From assembly GCF_904849725.1 (NCBI RefSeq), contig NC_058519.1:541020316-541084315 (forward strand): 64,000 bases of DNA, read 5' to 3'. The position numbers and the translations under genes were made by a program. Positions 1 through 12,569 of the stretch are shown here, in pieces. A model generated the notes under the pieces. It saw nothing but the letters and a program-made list of their open reading frames with translations, was not told the DNA's origin and ran no database searches. Source of the DNA: Hordeum vulgare subsp. vulgare. Its lineage: Eukaryota; Streptophyta; Magnoliopsida; Poales; Poaceae. Positions within the stretch are counted from its first letter, which is position 1, and the number at the start of each line of letters is the position of its first letter.

Positions 1-305
1 CGGAACACTCGGGTTAAGCTTGACGAGCCTAGCATGTGCAGACATGGCCTCGGAACACATGAGACCGAAAGGTCAATCATGAATCATATAGATGATATGA
101 TTAGCATAGGGATGCTTACCACTGAAACTATACTCAACTCACGTGATGATCGGACTTGGGATAGTGTAAGTGGATCATGAACCACTCAAATGACTAGAGA
201 GATGTACTTTTTGAGTGGGAGTTTAGCGAATAATTTGATTAAGTTAAACTCTAATTATCTTGAACATAGTCTAAGTCCACTTTGAATATATTTGTGTTGT
301 AGATC

Positions 306-1519
306 ATGGCTCATGCGACAGTCATCCTGAATTTTAATAAGTTCCTAGAGAAAGCTAAGTTGAAAGATGATGGAAGCAACTTTGTAGACTGGGCTCGTAA
401 TCTTAAGCTAATCTTACAAGCTGGGAAGAAGGATTATGTCCTTAATGCTGCGTTAGGAGATGAACCACCCGCTACGGCTGATCAGGATGTTAAGACCGCT
501 TGGTTAGCACGTAAGGAGGACTACTCAATAGTTCAATGTGCAGTCTTGTATGGCTTAGAACCGAGACTTCAACGTCGCTTTGAGCGTCATGGAGCATTTG
601 AGATGTTCCAGGAGTTGGAGTTTATCTTTCAGAAGAACGCCCGGATCGAGAGGTATGAGACCTCCGATAAATTCTATGCTTGCAAGATGGAGGAAAACTC
701 ATCTGTCAGTGAACATGTGCTCAAAATGTCTGGGTACTAGAACCGTCTAGCTGAGCTGGGGATTGAACTCCCGCAAGAAGCTATCACTGACAGAATCCTT
801 CAATCACTGCCGCCAAGCTATAAAGGCTTTGTGTTGAACTACAACATGCAAAGGATGAACAAGTCTCCCGGCGAGTTGTTTGCGATGCTGAAAGTCGCAG
901 AGTCTGAACTCCGTAAAGAGCATCAAGTGTTGATGGTGAATAAGACCACTAGTTTCAAGAGAAACGGCAAAGGCAAGAAGGGCAATTCGAAGAAGAGCGG
1001 CAAGCCTGTTGCCAATCCGACGAAGAAACCCAAAGCTGGACCTAAGTCGGAAACGGAGTGTTACTATTGCAAGGGTATGGGTCACTGGAAGCGCAATTGC
1101 CCCAAGTATCTGGCAGATAAGAAGGCGGGCAAAGAAAAATCGGGTATATTTGATATACATGTTATTGATGTGTACTTAACCGGCTCTCGTAGTAGTGCCT
1201 GGGTATTCGATACCGGTTCAGTTGCTCATATTTGCAACTCGAAACAGGAACTGCGGAATAGGCGAAGGCTGGCGAAAGATGAAGTGATGATGCGCGTAGG
1301 AAATGGTTCCAAGGTTGATGCAATCGCCGTCGGCACAGTGTCACTTCAGTTACCGTCAGGATTAGTGATGAACTTAAATCATTGTTATTTAGTGCCTGCG
1401 TTGAGCATGAACATTATATCTGGATCTTGTTTATTGCGAGACGGTTACTCTTTTAAGTCAGAGAATAATGGTTGTTCTATATCTATGAGTAACACTTTTA
1501 TGGTCATGCACCAAATGTG
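306..1519 (+). pseudogene. copia gag and protease region, broken
   Basis: The reading frame from the ATG at 306 encodes a copia Gag (capsid) followed by a CCHC zinc knuckle at about 1059-1100 (C-x2-C-x4-H-x4-C), and then the start of the aspartic protease with the catalytic DTGS at about 1209-1220. Gag packages the element RNA into virus-like particles, and the protease cuts the polyprotein. The frame is interrupted by TAG at 738-740. Coding resumes in the same frame directly after it, so this is a point nonsense change rather than the end of the gene. The frame closes at 1518-1520, where the downstream integrase continues in another frame. This indicates a single-base indel close to 1510. 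Confidence 0.9.
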
Positions 1520-3700
1520 AGAGGATTGTTCATATTGAATCTTGATAGCGATACGCATATACATAACATTGAGACCAAAAGAGTTAGAGTTAACAATGAT
1601 AGCGCCATATTTTTGTGGCACTGCCGCTTAGGTCACATTGGTGTAAAGCGCATGAAGAAACTCCATGCTGATGGACTTTTGGAGTCACTTGACTTTGATT
1701 CACTTGACACGTGCGAACCGTGCCTCATGGGAAAGATGACTAAGACTCCGTTCTCAGGAACAATGGAGCGTGCAAGTGACTTGTTGGAAATCATACATAC
1801 CGATGTGTGTGGTCCGATGAGCGTGGAGGCACGCGGCGGATATCGTTATTTTCTCACCTTCACTGACGATTTAAGTAGATATGGTTATGTCTACTTGATG
1901 AAGCACAAGTCTGAAACATTTGAAAAGTTCAAGCAATTTCAGAGTGAAGTGGAAAATCATCGTAACAAGAAGATCAAGTTCCTGCGGTCTGATCGTGGGG
2001 GTGAATATCTGAGTTTCGAGTTTGGTGCTCACTTAAGACAATGTGGAATTGTTTCACAGTTAACACCGCCTGGAACACCACAGCGTAATGGTGTGTCCGA
2101 ACGTCGTAATCGTACTCTATTAGAGATGGTGCGATCTATGATGTCTCTTACTGATTTGCCGTTATCATTTTGGGGCTATGCATTAGAAACAGCTGCATTC
2201 ACTTTAAATAGGGCACCATCAAAATCCGTTGAGACGACACCATACGAACTGTGGTATGGCAAAAGGCCAAAGTTGTCGTTTCTTAAAGTTTGGGGATGTG
2301 ATGCTTATGTCAAAAAGCTTCAGCCTGAAAAGCTGGAACCCAAAGCGGAAAAGTGCGTCTTCATAGGTTACCCAAAAGAGACAGTTGGGTGCACCTTCTA
2401 TCTCAAATCCGAGGGCAAAGTGTTTGTTGCTAAAAATGGAGCTTTTCTCGAGAAGGAGTTTCTCTCGAGAGAATTGAGTGGGAGGAAGATAGAAGTTGAC
2501 GAGGTTGTCGAACCTATCATCCCTCTGGATGGTGGCGCAGGGCAAGGGGAAACCTCTGTCATTGCGACGCCGGTTGAGGAGGAAGTTAATGATGATGATC
2601 ATGAAACTCCAGTTCAAGTTTCTGTCGAACCACGCAGGTCGACGAGACCACGTGCTGCTCCAGAGTGGTACAGTAATCCCGTCTTATCAATCATGTTGTT
2701 AGACAACAATGAACCTGCGAATTATGAAGAAGCAATGGTGGGCCCAGATTCCAACAAATGGCTGGAAGCCATGAAGTCCGAGATAGGATCCATGTATGAG
2801 AACAAAGTGTGGACTTTGGAGGTACTACCTGAGGGCCGCAAGGCTATTCAGAACAAATGGATCTTTAAGAGGAAGACGGACGCTGACGGAAATGTGACCG
2901 TTTATAAAGCTCGACTTGTGGCAAAGGGTTTTTCACAAGTTCAAGGAGTTGACTACGATGAGACATTCTCACCCGTAGTGATGCTTAAGTCCGTCAGAAT
3001 CATGTTAGCAATAGCTGCATTTTTCGATTATGAAATCTGGCAGATGGATGTCAAAACGGCGTTCCTTAACGGTTTCCTTAAGGAAGAGTTGTATATGATA
3101 CAACCCGAAGGTTTTGTCGATCCTAAGAATGCTAACAAGGTGTGCAAGCTCCAGCGATCCATTTATGGACTGGTGCAAGCATCTCGGAGTTGGAACAAAC
3201 GCTTTGATGAGGTGATCAAAGCATTTGGGTTTATACAAGTGGTTGGAGAATCTTGTATTTACAAGAAAGTGAGTGGGAGCTCTGTGGCGTTTCTAATATT
3301 ATATGTGGATGACATATTACTGATTGGAAACAACGTAGAGATTTTTGGGAGCATAAAGGATTACTTGAATAAGAGTTTCTCTATGAAGGACCTAGGAGAA
3401 GCTGCTTACATTCTAGGCATTAAGATCTATAGGGATAGATCAAAACGCCTGATAGGACTTTCACAAAGCACATACCTTGATAAAGTTTTGAAGAGGTTCA
3501 AAATGGAACAGTCCAAGAAAGGGTTCTTGCCAGTTTTACAAGGTACGAGATTGAGTAAGACTCAGTGCTCAGCAACTGATGAAGATAGAGAGCATATGCG
3601 CCCCGTCTCCTATGCTTCAGCCATAGGTTCTATCATGTATGCGATGTTGTGCACTAGACCGGATGTTAGCCTGGCCATAAGTATGGCAGGTAGGTTCTAG
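1517..3700 (+). pseudogene. copia integrase and reverse transcriptase
   Basis: This open stretch of 727 codons carries the integrase zinc finger (His35, His40, Cys66, Cys69). It then carries the catalytic D96, D159 and E195 triad with exactly 35 residues between the last two, the D,D35E signature. The reverse transcriptase follows with its catalytic YVDD at residues 596-599 (nt 3302-3313). All these active-site residues are intact. The stretch ends at TAG 3698-3700, and RNase H continues in the same frame immediately after it, so the stop is internal to the pol gene. Together with the upstream frameshift it leaves no single polyprotein. The first Met here is only the first one after the frameshift, not a natural start. 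Confidence 0.93.
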
Positions 3701-4285
3701 AGTAATCCACGAGTGGATCACTGGACAGCGGTCAAGAATATCCTAAAGTACCTGAAAAGGACTAAGGATATGTTTCTCGTGTATGGAGGTGACGAGGAGC
3801 TCGCCGTAAAAGGTTACGTCGATGCAAGCTTTGACACAGATCCGGACGACTCTAAGTCGCAAACCGGATACGTATTTATTCTTAATGGGGGTGCAGTAAG
3901 CTGGTGCAGTTCCAAGCAAAGCGTCGTAGCAGATTCTACATGTGAAGCGGAGTACATGGCTGCCTCGGAGGCGGCTAAGGAGGGTGTCTGGATGAAGCAG
4001 TTCATGACGGATCTTGGAGTGGTGCCAAGCGCACTGAATCCAATAACCTTGTTCTGTGACAACACTGGTGCCATTGCCTTAGCAAAGGAACCGCGGTTTC
4101 ACAAGAAGACCAGACACATCAAACGACGCTTCAACCTCATTCGCGACTACGTCGAGGGAGAGGACGTGAATATATGCAAAGTGCACACGAATTTGAATGT
4201 AGCAGACCCGCTGACTGAACCTCTTCCACGGCCAAAACATGATCAACACCAGAACTGTATGGGTGTTAATTTTATTACAATGTAA
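3701..4285 (+). pseudogene. copia RNase H, C-terminal end of pol
   Basis: This stretch is in frame with the preceding reverse transcriptase after the internal TAG. It shows the copia RNase H blocks: a GYVDAS segment near 3817, the SKQSVVADSTCEAEYMA segment at about 3913-3963, and the DNTGAIALA segment near 4059. RNase H removes the RNA strand during reverse transcription. The frame ends with TAA at 4283-4285. About 40 bp downstream lie the polypurine tract and 3' LTR, as expected for a complete 3' end. Confidence 0.9.
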
Positions 4286-4323
4286 TTCACACGGTGATGT
4301 GAGGGCTAGATTATTGACTCTAG

Positions 4324-4337
4324 TGCAAGTGGGAGAC
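4324..4337 (+). other. polypurine tract of the copia element
   Basis: The purine-rich run GTGCAAGTGGGAGAC directly precedes the TGTTGG start of the LTR. This is the position of the plus-strand primer in copia elements. Confidence 0.85.
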
Positions 4338-6149
4338 TGTTGGAATTATGCCCTAGAGGCAATAATAAATATTGTTATTATTATAATTCCTGTATCAAGA
4401 TAATCGTTTATAATCCATGCTATAATTGTATTGAATGAAGACTCATTTACATGTGTGGATACATAGACAAAACATCGTCCCTAGAAAGCCTCTAGTTGGC
4501 TAGCCAGTTGATCAAAGATAGTCAGTGTCTTCTGATTATGAACAAGGTGTTGTTGCTTGATAACTGGATCACATCATTAGGAGAATCACGTGATGGACTA
4601 GACCCAAACTAATAGACGTAGCATGTTGATCGTGTCATTTTGTTGCTACTGTTTTCTGCGTGTCAAGTATTTATTCCTATGACCACGAGATCGTATAACT
4701 CACTGACACCGGAGGAATGCTTTGTGTGTATCAAACGTCGCAACGTAACTGGGTGACTATAAAGATGCTTTACAGGTATCTCCGAAGGTGTTAGTTGCGT
4801 TAGTATGGATCGAGACTAGGATTTGTCACTCCGTGTGACGGAGAGGTATCTCGGGGCCCACTCGGTAATACAACATCACACACAAGCCTTGCAAGCAATG
4901 TAACTTAGTGTAAGTTGCGGGATCTTGTATTACGGAACGAGTAAAGAGACTTGCCGGTAAACGAGATTGAAATAGGTATACGGATAGTGACGATCGAATC
5001 TCGGGCAAGTAACATACCGAAGGACAAAGGGAATGACATACGGGATTATATGAATCCTTGGCACTGAGGTTCAAACGATAAGATCTTCGTAGAATATGTA
5101 GGATCCAATATGGGCATCCAGGTCCCGCTATTGGATATTGACCGAGGAGTCTCTCGGGTCATGTCTACATAGTTCTCGAACCCGCAGGGTCTGCACACTT
5201 AAGGTTCGACGTTGTTTTATGCGTATTTGAGTTATATGGTTGGTTACCGAATGTTGTTCAGAGTCACGGACGTCACGAGGGTTTCCGGAATAGTCCGGAA
5301 ACGAAGATTGATATATAGGATGACCTCATTTGATTACCGGAAGGTTTTCGGAGTTACCGGGAATGTACCGGGAATGACGAATGGGTTCCGGGAGTTCACC
5401 GGGGGGGGGGGGGTGGCAACCCACCCCGGGGAAGCCCATAGGCCTTGAGGGTGGCACACCAGCCCTTAGTGGGCTGGTGGGACAGCCCAAAAGGGCTCTA
5501 TGCACCAAGAAGAGAAAATCAAGAGAAAAGAAAAAAAAGGAGGAGGTGGGAAGGAAGGGGGACTCCCTCCCATCAAACCAAGTCCAACTCGGTTTGGGGG
5601 GGAGTCCTCCCCCCTTGGACTCGGCCGACCCCCTTGGGGCTCCTTGAGCCCCAAGGCAAGGTCCCCTCCCTCCCACCTATATATACGGAGGTTTTAGGGC
5701 TGATTTGAGACGACTTTCCACGGCAGCCCGACCACATACCTCCACGGTTTTTCCTCTAGATCGCGTTTCTGCGGAGCTCGGGCGGAGCCCTGCTGAGACA
5801 AGGTCATCACCAACCTCCGGAGCGCCGTCACGCTGCCGGAGAACTCTTCTACCTCTCCGTCTCTCTTGCTGGATCAAGAAGGCCGAGATCATCGTCGAGC
5901 TGTACGTGTGCTGAACGCGGAGGTGCCGTCCGTTCGGTACTAGATCGTGGGACTGATCGCGGGATTGTTCGCGGGGCGGATCGAGGGACGTGAGGACGTT
6001 CCACTACATCAACCGCGTTCACTAACGCTTCTGCTGTACGATCTACAAGGGTATGTAGATCACTCATCCCCTCTCGTAGATGGACATCACCATGATAGGT
6101 CTTCGTGCGCGTAGGAAATTTTTTGTTTCCCATGCGACGTTCCCCAACA
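4338..6149 (+). repeat. 3' LTR of the Angela-type copia element
   Basis: The repeat starts TGTTGGAATT and ends CCCCAACA, so it has the standard TG...CA borders, and it measures 1812 bp. It contains a run of 13 G at 5401-5413 and a purine-rich stretch after 5515. A TATATATA box at 5678-5685 is followed by a GC-rich transcribed leader. Short overlapping open frames on both strands between 5326 and 6133 are by-products of that base composition. Confidence 0.93.
5678..5685 (+). promoter_or_regulatory. TATA box in the copia LTR
   Basis: TATATATA lies in a CCT-rich context inside the LTR, about 470 bp before the LTR end, the usual place for the U3/R boundary in this LTR type. The role is inferred from position. 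Confidence 0.65.
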
Positions 6150-6978
6150 AAAATAACACCATAAACAATTCAGATTCATAATACTCAATCCAACACAAAG
6201 AACTTCAGGGAGCACACCAAGATTTCTACCGGAGAACATAGTATGAAAAACGTGCAATCAACCCCTATGCCTAGATTACCCCATTGTCACCTCGGGAATC
6301 CGTGAGTTGACGCCACAACATATATCAAGTGAATCACTTGAATTCCCCAACATCACTACTGGTATCCGCATGCAAGACATGTATTATGTGCTCTCAAACC
6401 TGAAAGTTCAATCCAACATAACAAGATCTTAAAGTGAAAAATTCAAATCATCAGAATAGTAGCATGGGACAAACACCATATGATCCAACTATATCAACAA
6501 GGCCCGTGATATATGAAGATCATGAAATCTTAAGAACACGAGAGAGAGAGAGAGAGAGATTGAACACATATCTAATAGTACAAACCCTCAGCCCCAAGGG
6601 TGGACTACTCCCTCCTCGTCATGGCCTCCGCGGGGATGATGAACATGGCTACTGGAGATGATTTCCCCTCTCTGGCAACGTACTAGAACGTCTCCAGATT
6701 GGTTTTCCATGCATACAGAGGCCCTTTGGCAGCAAAACTTCTCCTCTAAGGTTATTTCTAGGTTTTTTTATATTCATAGGTTTTTTGGGGTTGGAATCAC
6801 ACCAAGATGGGCTACGAGGAGAGCATAAGACACCAGGGGGCGCTTGGGGTCTCTCGCGTGCCCTGGTGGTTTGTGCCCACCTCATAGCTCTTTTAGGCCT
6901 CCAAAGAAGCTTATACTGCCTCTTTTATTCCAAAATAACATCAAAAAGTCTTTTTTGCATTTGGCGATATTTGATTTC
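6150..6978 (-). repeat. antisense Gypsy LTR fragment L1
   Basis: This segment matches 30208-31035 and 41618-42329 over its whole length. It includes a GA microsatellite (near 6541) and the segment with CTCAGCCCCAAGGG. Those copies belong to an antisense Gypsy LTR that begins TGATGTCTACTA and ends GAGACGTATCA on the + strand. Its left part is cut off by the copia insertion. Its last roughly 240 bp are replaced at 6978/6979 by CACTA-type DNA, at exactly the same base as in the copy at 31035. Confidence 0.8.
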
Positions 6979-7508
6979 GAGGGCTCCACAGCATGCCAGG
7001 ACGTTTCTGTTGCGTATGCCGCGTAGCGGCACGACCTCTCTATTGCTTCCACAGCTTTGTCTTTGCTCCCTGGTTATATGTCAACCCAAAACACCTTCTA
7101 TCGGTTGTGGTGGAATGACTTGACACGTGAGACTTGTTTTATGGCTGATGAGGAGAGGAAATGAGAAGTAATTTTTGAGTGGGTAGTTTTTATAGCCCGG
7201 TGCTAAGTGTGAACTCGTTTAGGTTCCATTGGTGTGAACCGATTTGCAACTACTTATTGCGTGGTAATGTGGAATGTGACGAGAAACAAGCTCAAAATTT
7301 ATCGATGGTTCTAGGCTCGAAGCCTGAAACACACCTTCATATGGCTGTCCGTTTCTATTGTTTTGGCTCATTACAAGCAGTTCTTAACGATTAACCGTAT
7401 GCCACGCATCGCACATGCATCCGAAGCCCGAAATAGTTCGCGGATGGCGTACATGGGACTGCATTCTCGGATGTGTACGTGTCACCCCACTATCACACAT
7501 GGTCTAGA

Positions 7509-7513
7509 TATCA
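7509..7513 (+). other. target site duplication TATCA (left)
   Basis: TATCA immediately left of the Tekay element is repeated exactly at 19267-19271, directly right of it. The paralogous block at 31560 shows the uninterrupted site region, confirming that this is an insertion. Confidence 0.93.
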
Positions 7514-10500
7514 TGTAGCGACCCGACTCAATACGAGTCAAGCCTCTCGTGTTTCCGTACCATCCCAAGATCATGTCGGTACACCTCAGTACATCAATGT
7601 ATATATCAAGAGTTCAATCACACAGCTTTATTAATCGAAATCTCATATCGAGTACTTTATTACAATAATGAATTACAATAAAGTGGCTGAAGGCCATCTC
7701 ATGAGATATCTAACGAAGACGAGAGGAAGCATCAGGTAGACGAGTCCATCCGACTCCAAGCCATGTCGTTGAGCGTAGATCGTAGCCTCACTCCTGGTCG
7801 GAAAAGTACTCTGCAACATGATACGTTTCAGCCATGTAGGTCAGCATATGGAATATGCCGGCAAGTCATCAAAGAGAGGGGAATAATAATAATAAACAAC
7901 TATCTCTACATGCATATTTGGCAGGTGGAGCTATAAGTTTTGCATAAAGCCAATTTTCTCCACCCGATTACTACATTATTTGTTGTTAACAAGATGGTTC
8001 CGCCAACCAATTCTCGTACCCGAGTTGTTGATAATTCCCACATCATTATTAAGTTGTGTCGAGAGTTCAGGGAAATTTCAATGTCTTTGGCTCAAGTTGT
8101 CCATGACCATGGATACGGCTAATCGATTAGGTTTGGGCACTCTGCAGAGTTTTGCACACGTTCCCCACACGATTTGATCGCCTCCGGGTATGTCCTTGCA
8201 CTTCAGGGTGTTTGAAGACCGGATGATCAAAACATGGTCTTTCAACGGGTCCATCTGAATCCCTGTCGGTGCCCATCCATTCCTTCCGTTCTTCTACATC
8301 TGCTAGCACCGCCTGTCCAGAGTCGCCGCGTTGTCCAACCAAGCCAGAGCCCATAATGACTTGTGGCTGTGCAGGTAAGCCTTGGGTCTTGAAGCCTCTG
8401 TCCGTCTCTTCGAGCCTGGGTGAAGCTTTCCGCAAGATGTCATGGTACGTCTCCAGCATCCCGGGGTCGTCCAATGGTTTCTCCACGGAGCCCGTCAAAC
8501 CGTCCTTCACCCAGAGTTGCATTTCTTCATGAGGTCTTGTAAATCTTGACTTAACTGGTCTTGGTTATTTAATTATCCTCGCATCACTCGTGTTATGCAC
8601 TCAACCAGAATCCCGTCTACTCAAGCATAGCAATATGAAAGGTGAAACTACCATGCATAGAAAACATAGGCGAATAGTATGATCAAAATGACTTGCCTTG
8701 ATGATAGTTGTCTTGATCGAGCGCTTCTAAGTAACAAGCTTCGCACTCCGGGTGATCTACCGATACAAACAAATACACACCCTAAGCACTACAATCATCA
8801 ACAAGTAAAATACATCACAAGCATAAAGTAGCTATGACATAAAGTGAAAGTATTCACTTCACCTAACTAAGGCAGAAATTGTTTCTGTTAAAACCCCAAG
8901 TAAAAAATATTTAATAAAAATTGAAACTTATACTACAGTAAGATATAATCACTAGGAAGCAGTAGCAAAAAGATTCAAATAAAAATCAATTTTTGAACTC
9001 CTGGAATAAGCAAAACAAGGTTTAAACTAAATCCGATCTAACAAATATTTGAAAATCTCAAACATAGACAAATTATATGTTTTTAAAAACTACAGAAAAA
9101 TTGGGATCTACTGGAAAAGGAATCCACCTCATTGGATCTCTAGATCAAAAGCTATGATCAAAACAAGATTGGAACTTTCTCTGTTTTGGAATTAAAATAG
9201 AAAACTAAAATCTGAATTCTATCGGATAGGGGGTAGACGTGGCGCTCTCTGATTGGTCTACGGGTGTTTGCTGCCGGTAAATCTAACAAACGGCCGAATC
9301 TTAACAAAAACCTCTTCGGCTAATATTAAGTAATGAAAAACCGGCCCGGTTTTGTTTAAAATACCGAAAGGGTACGAGTGATCTAATCTCTACCGTTTAC
9401 TCACGATCTAACGGCTAAGGAAAAGATGGGGGTCTCACCATGAGTTGCTGGGGCTTCTTCTTCTCCGGCGAGACAGAGAAGAGGTGGTGCTCGGGGAGAG
9501 GGCTCCGGCGATCTCCAGCGGCGTCCGAGGTGTTGGGGAGGTGGCGGCGGGTCTCCTCCATCGGATGGCGGCGACGGCGAGGCTTCTCGTGGCCGGGGAA
9601 GAGTTCGGGGAGGTTGGGAGGCTACTGTGCCGGCCGAACTCCGGCGAGGTGCGGGGTGGGTGGCCTGGAGCGGTGGAGCTCAGGGTTTGGTGGAAAAATG
9701 GAACGCGGTGGAAGCGAGGGTGCTATTGGTGGCGTAGGTTGGTGCGGGGAGGGGCGGTAGTGGCCGGGGCGGCGAGGAGATGTTTCTCCTGGAGCTCCTC
9801 TCCTGCGAGGTAGCGAGGGCAGGGGCGTGGTGGTGCTGCTGCGTGGGGAAGGAGGGGGCCGAGGGGGGCTCGGGGCGGCGTTTATATAGGGGCAGGGGGG
9901 CGGGTGGAAGGAAGGGGGAGAGCCGAAATCGGGGAGGATCCCGGCAAGCAGGGGGTGGCGCCATGGAAAGGGGCCGTGGTGCTGGGAAGGAAAGAGTGAG
10001 GGGAGAAAAAAGGTAGGAGGAAGAAGAAGGAAGGAAAGAAAGAAAGGGAAAAAAGGAAGAAAAAGGGGTGCGCTAGGGGGCTGGATCGGCCAGGGATTCT
10101 CTACGAGCGATGGGGGGATCTGGCCCAAGAAAATCTCCCGATTTTTTTTAAACAACAAGGGAAAAATAATAAAAGGAAACAAAATAAAAAGATTTTTATG
10201 GGGTATTATATACCAAAACTTTCAGAAAAATATTTCCTACTCGTTTATCATTTTTCCAACACCAAAATAAAAACTTTTAAAAAATGTTTTTTTCAGAAAA
10301 ATCCCTATGGCTTTATTTTCTTTTTGAAATTATTTTCTCCACAAAGTTTGTGTTTCCATGGCTCAAAATATATCAAAAGTGCCTCACATTTTGGAGGGTC
10401 ATTTTCCTCCGCTCTTTCTTGCTTGCAAGAATTTTGTCGGGGCATTTCTCGTGGGGAGAAAATATAGAAAAGCAAAAGCAAGTATTTGACGGAAATCAAA

Positions 10501-10584
10501 TGCAAAACTTTATTGCAAACAAAATGCATAGATGCTTAGCTACATTTGTAGAACATTCCCAATTAGGAAAATTGGGATGTTACA
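7514..10584 (-). repeat. 3' LTR of the Tekay element
   Basis: Because the element is antisense, the left LTR is the 3' one. It has TG...CA borders (TGTAGCGACC to GATGTTACA). Compared with the right LTR it lacks about 109 bp (present there at roughly 17241-17350), with GAAA at both edges of the gap. It retains a TATATAAA box (minus strand, 9888-9881). A GC-rich stretch at 9440-10180 opens long frames on both strands that are not genes. Confidence 0.93.
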
Positions 10585-10601
10585 AACCTACCCACCTTAA
10601 G
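10585..10601 (-). other. polypurine tract of the Tekay element
   Basis: Read on the minus strand, CTTAAGGTGGGTAGGTT directly precedes the TGTAAC edge of the 3' LTR, the standard position of the plus-strand primer. Confidence 0.8.
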
Positions 10602-12279
10602 ATGAATCTTGCCCTCGAGATTCGAGTTGGCTAGAAAATAGGTGCGGGTGGTCTCGACGAAGATCTTCTTCTCGTTCCCAGGTGGCTTCTTCCTCGGTGT
10701 GGTGGCTCCACAACACCTTGCAGAACATGATGATCTTGCTACAGGTAACTCTGTTGGCAGTCTCGAGAATCCTGACGGGTTTCTCCTCATACATCAGATC
10801 ACTGTCAAGCTGTATGGCCTCTAGGGGCACTGTATCTCTCAACGGGACATCAGCCATCTCAGCTTGGCATTTCTTCAACTGGGAAACATGGAAGACATCA
10901 TGAACTCCGGACAATCCTTCCGGCAGTTCCAGTTTATAAGCAACTTCGCCTCTACGTTCAAGAATTTTGTAGGGTCCAATGAACCGGGGTGCTAAGTTTC
11001 CTTTCACACCAAATGTCTTGATTCCTCGAAGTGGAGACACCCGTAGATAGGCTCGGTCTCCCACTTCGTAGGTTACTTCCTTGCGTTTGCTGTCAGCATA
11101 ACTTTTCTGCCTCGACTGAGCTATCTTGAGTCGGTCGCGAATCAGCTTGACCTTCTCTTCAGAATCTCGGATAAGGTCGGGACCAAAAAGTTGTCGGTCT
11201 CCAACTCCATCCCACATCAACGGTGTTCTGCACCTCCTTCCGTATAGAGCTTTGAAAGGGGCCATCTTCAGACTGGTCTGGTAGCTATTGTTGTATGAGA
11301 ACTCGACATAAGGCAAATTGTCATCCCAACTAGACCCATAGTCTAGTGCGCAAGCTCTCAACATGTCCTCCAGAATCTGATTGACTCTCTCGGTCTGTCC
11401 ATCTGTCTGTGGGTGAAAAGCTGTACTGAACTCCAATCTCGTTCCCAAGGTTTCATGCAGTTGGTGCCAAAATTTTGATGTGAACTGAGTCCCTCTATCT
11501 AACACAATACTCTTCGGTACTCCATGCAGACATACGATCCTGGTCATATATATCTTGGCCAGCTTGGCACTCGTGTAAGTAGTCTTCACGGGAATGAAGT
11601 GAGCTACCTTGGTCAAACGATCGACCACAACCCAAATAGAATCATAGCCAGAACGGGTCCTGGGTAATCCTGTGATGAAGTCCATACCAAGCTTTTCCCA
11701 TTTCCACTCAAGTATCGGCAAAGGTTGGAGCAAACCTGCTGGCTTCTGATGCTCAAATTTTACTCGCTGACAAACATCGCGTATTGCTACAAACTCGACA
11801 ATGTCTTTCTTCATTCCTCTCCACCAGAAACTTTCTTTCAGATCCAGATACATCTTCGTGTTGCCGGGGTGTATCGAGTACGGGGAATCATGGGCCTCCT
11901 GAAGTATCAACTTCCTAAGTTCGGGGTCATTGGGCACATAAATGCGATCCTCAAACCATAAAGTTCCGTGCTCATCCTCACGAAAATCTTTAGCCTTCCC
12001 GTTTTCCATTTTCTGCTTAATCTCAGCTATCTCCTTGTCTGATTTCTGTGCTTCGCGAATCTTTTCTGTCAAAGTGGACTGAATTTCCAGTGTGGCTACA
12101 AATCCTCTTGGAACTATTTCCAGTTTGAGCTCTCGGAGATCATCGGCTAACTCCTGGGGTAATCCTCTCGCTAGGAGTGTGTTCACATAGCTCTTGCGGC
12201 TCAACGCATCGGCTACAACATTTGCCTTGCCTGGGTGATAATGCAATGTCATGTCAAAGTCCTTGATCAATTTAGCCAT
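10597..12279 (-). pseudogene. Tekay integrase with chromodomain-like tail
   Basis: This 560-codon open stretch starts in the RNase H/integrase linker. It holds the integrase zinc finger (His130, His137, Cys170), in which the expected first cysteine is Arg167. Next comes the catalytic core with D200, D261 and E297 (35 residues between the last two). The C-terminal part after about residue 480 resembles the chromodomain that in chromoviruses steers integration to heterochromatin, ending in a WSHHTEEEATWEREEDLR segment. The stop lies at the polypurine tract, so the C-terminus is complete. The damaged zinc finger and the frameshift just upstream (near 12270) argue against function. The first Met is simply the first after that frameshift. 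Confidence 0.92.
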
Positions 12280-12569
12280 CGCCTCTGTCTGAGGTTCAAC
12301 TCCTTCTGCGTGAAGATATATTTCAGGCTCTTGTGATCAGTGTAAACATCACAACTATTTCTGATCAGGAAATGTCTCCAGGTCTTGAGAGCGTGCACTA
12401 CGGCTGCTAGCTCCAAGTCATGCGTGGCATAATTCGACTCATGAGGTCTGAGCTGTCTGGATGCATAGGCTACAACTTTACCTTCTTGCATGAGCACTCC
12501 TCCGAGTCCTTGACGAGAAGCGTCACAGTAAACATGGAAATCCTTCCGAATGTTCGGCAATATCAGCAC
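12267..12569 (-). pseudogene. Tekay RNase H fragment
   Basis: These hundred codons contain the Gypsy RNase H blocks: a [13 protein letters not shown] segment (first catalytic Asp), [17 protein letters not shown], and a YTDHKSL segment (later catalytic Asp). One-base shifts separate it from the reverse transcriptase on one side (near 12565) and the integrase on the other (near 12270). The upstream shift falls in a short C-run. Confidence 0.88.

Larger units (their letters stand above)
1..6149 (+). mobile_element. Angela/BARE-1-type Ty1-copia retrotransposon, 5' end outside window
   Basis: The order gag, protease, integrase, reverse transcriptase, RNase H, polypurine tract, LTR in one direction is the Ty1/copia (Pseudoviridae) order. 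The LTR opening TGTTGGAATTATGCCC and ending CCCCAACA, and its length of 1812 bp, match the Angela/BARE-1/WIS group of Triticeae. The 5' LTR and PBS lie left of the window. The right edge abuts an antisense Gypsy LTR whose undamaged copy at 30208 continues without a break, so this copia element inserted into that older LTR. The target duplication cannot be checked because the left end is missing. The coding region carries one frameshift and two in-frame stops, so the copy is non-functional on its own. Confidence 0.95.

Noticed and set aside
5326..6133. Several overlapping open frames on both strands in the copia LTR
   Set aside because: They overlap one another in a GC- and purine-rich LTR leader, with no protein family resemblance; base composition explains them.
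8127..8522. 131-codon minus-strand frame in the Tekay 3' LTR
   Set aside because: The equivalent place in the other LTR does not keep the full frame and no motif is seen.
9440..10182. Long frames on both strands (up to 186 codons) in a GC-rich stretch, also at 18123-18990
   Set aside because: They are the two LTR copies of the Tekay element. Similarity follows from LTR duplication, and the encoded Gly/Arg or Pro/Ser runs are low complexity.
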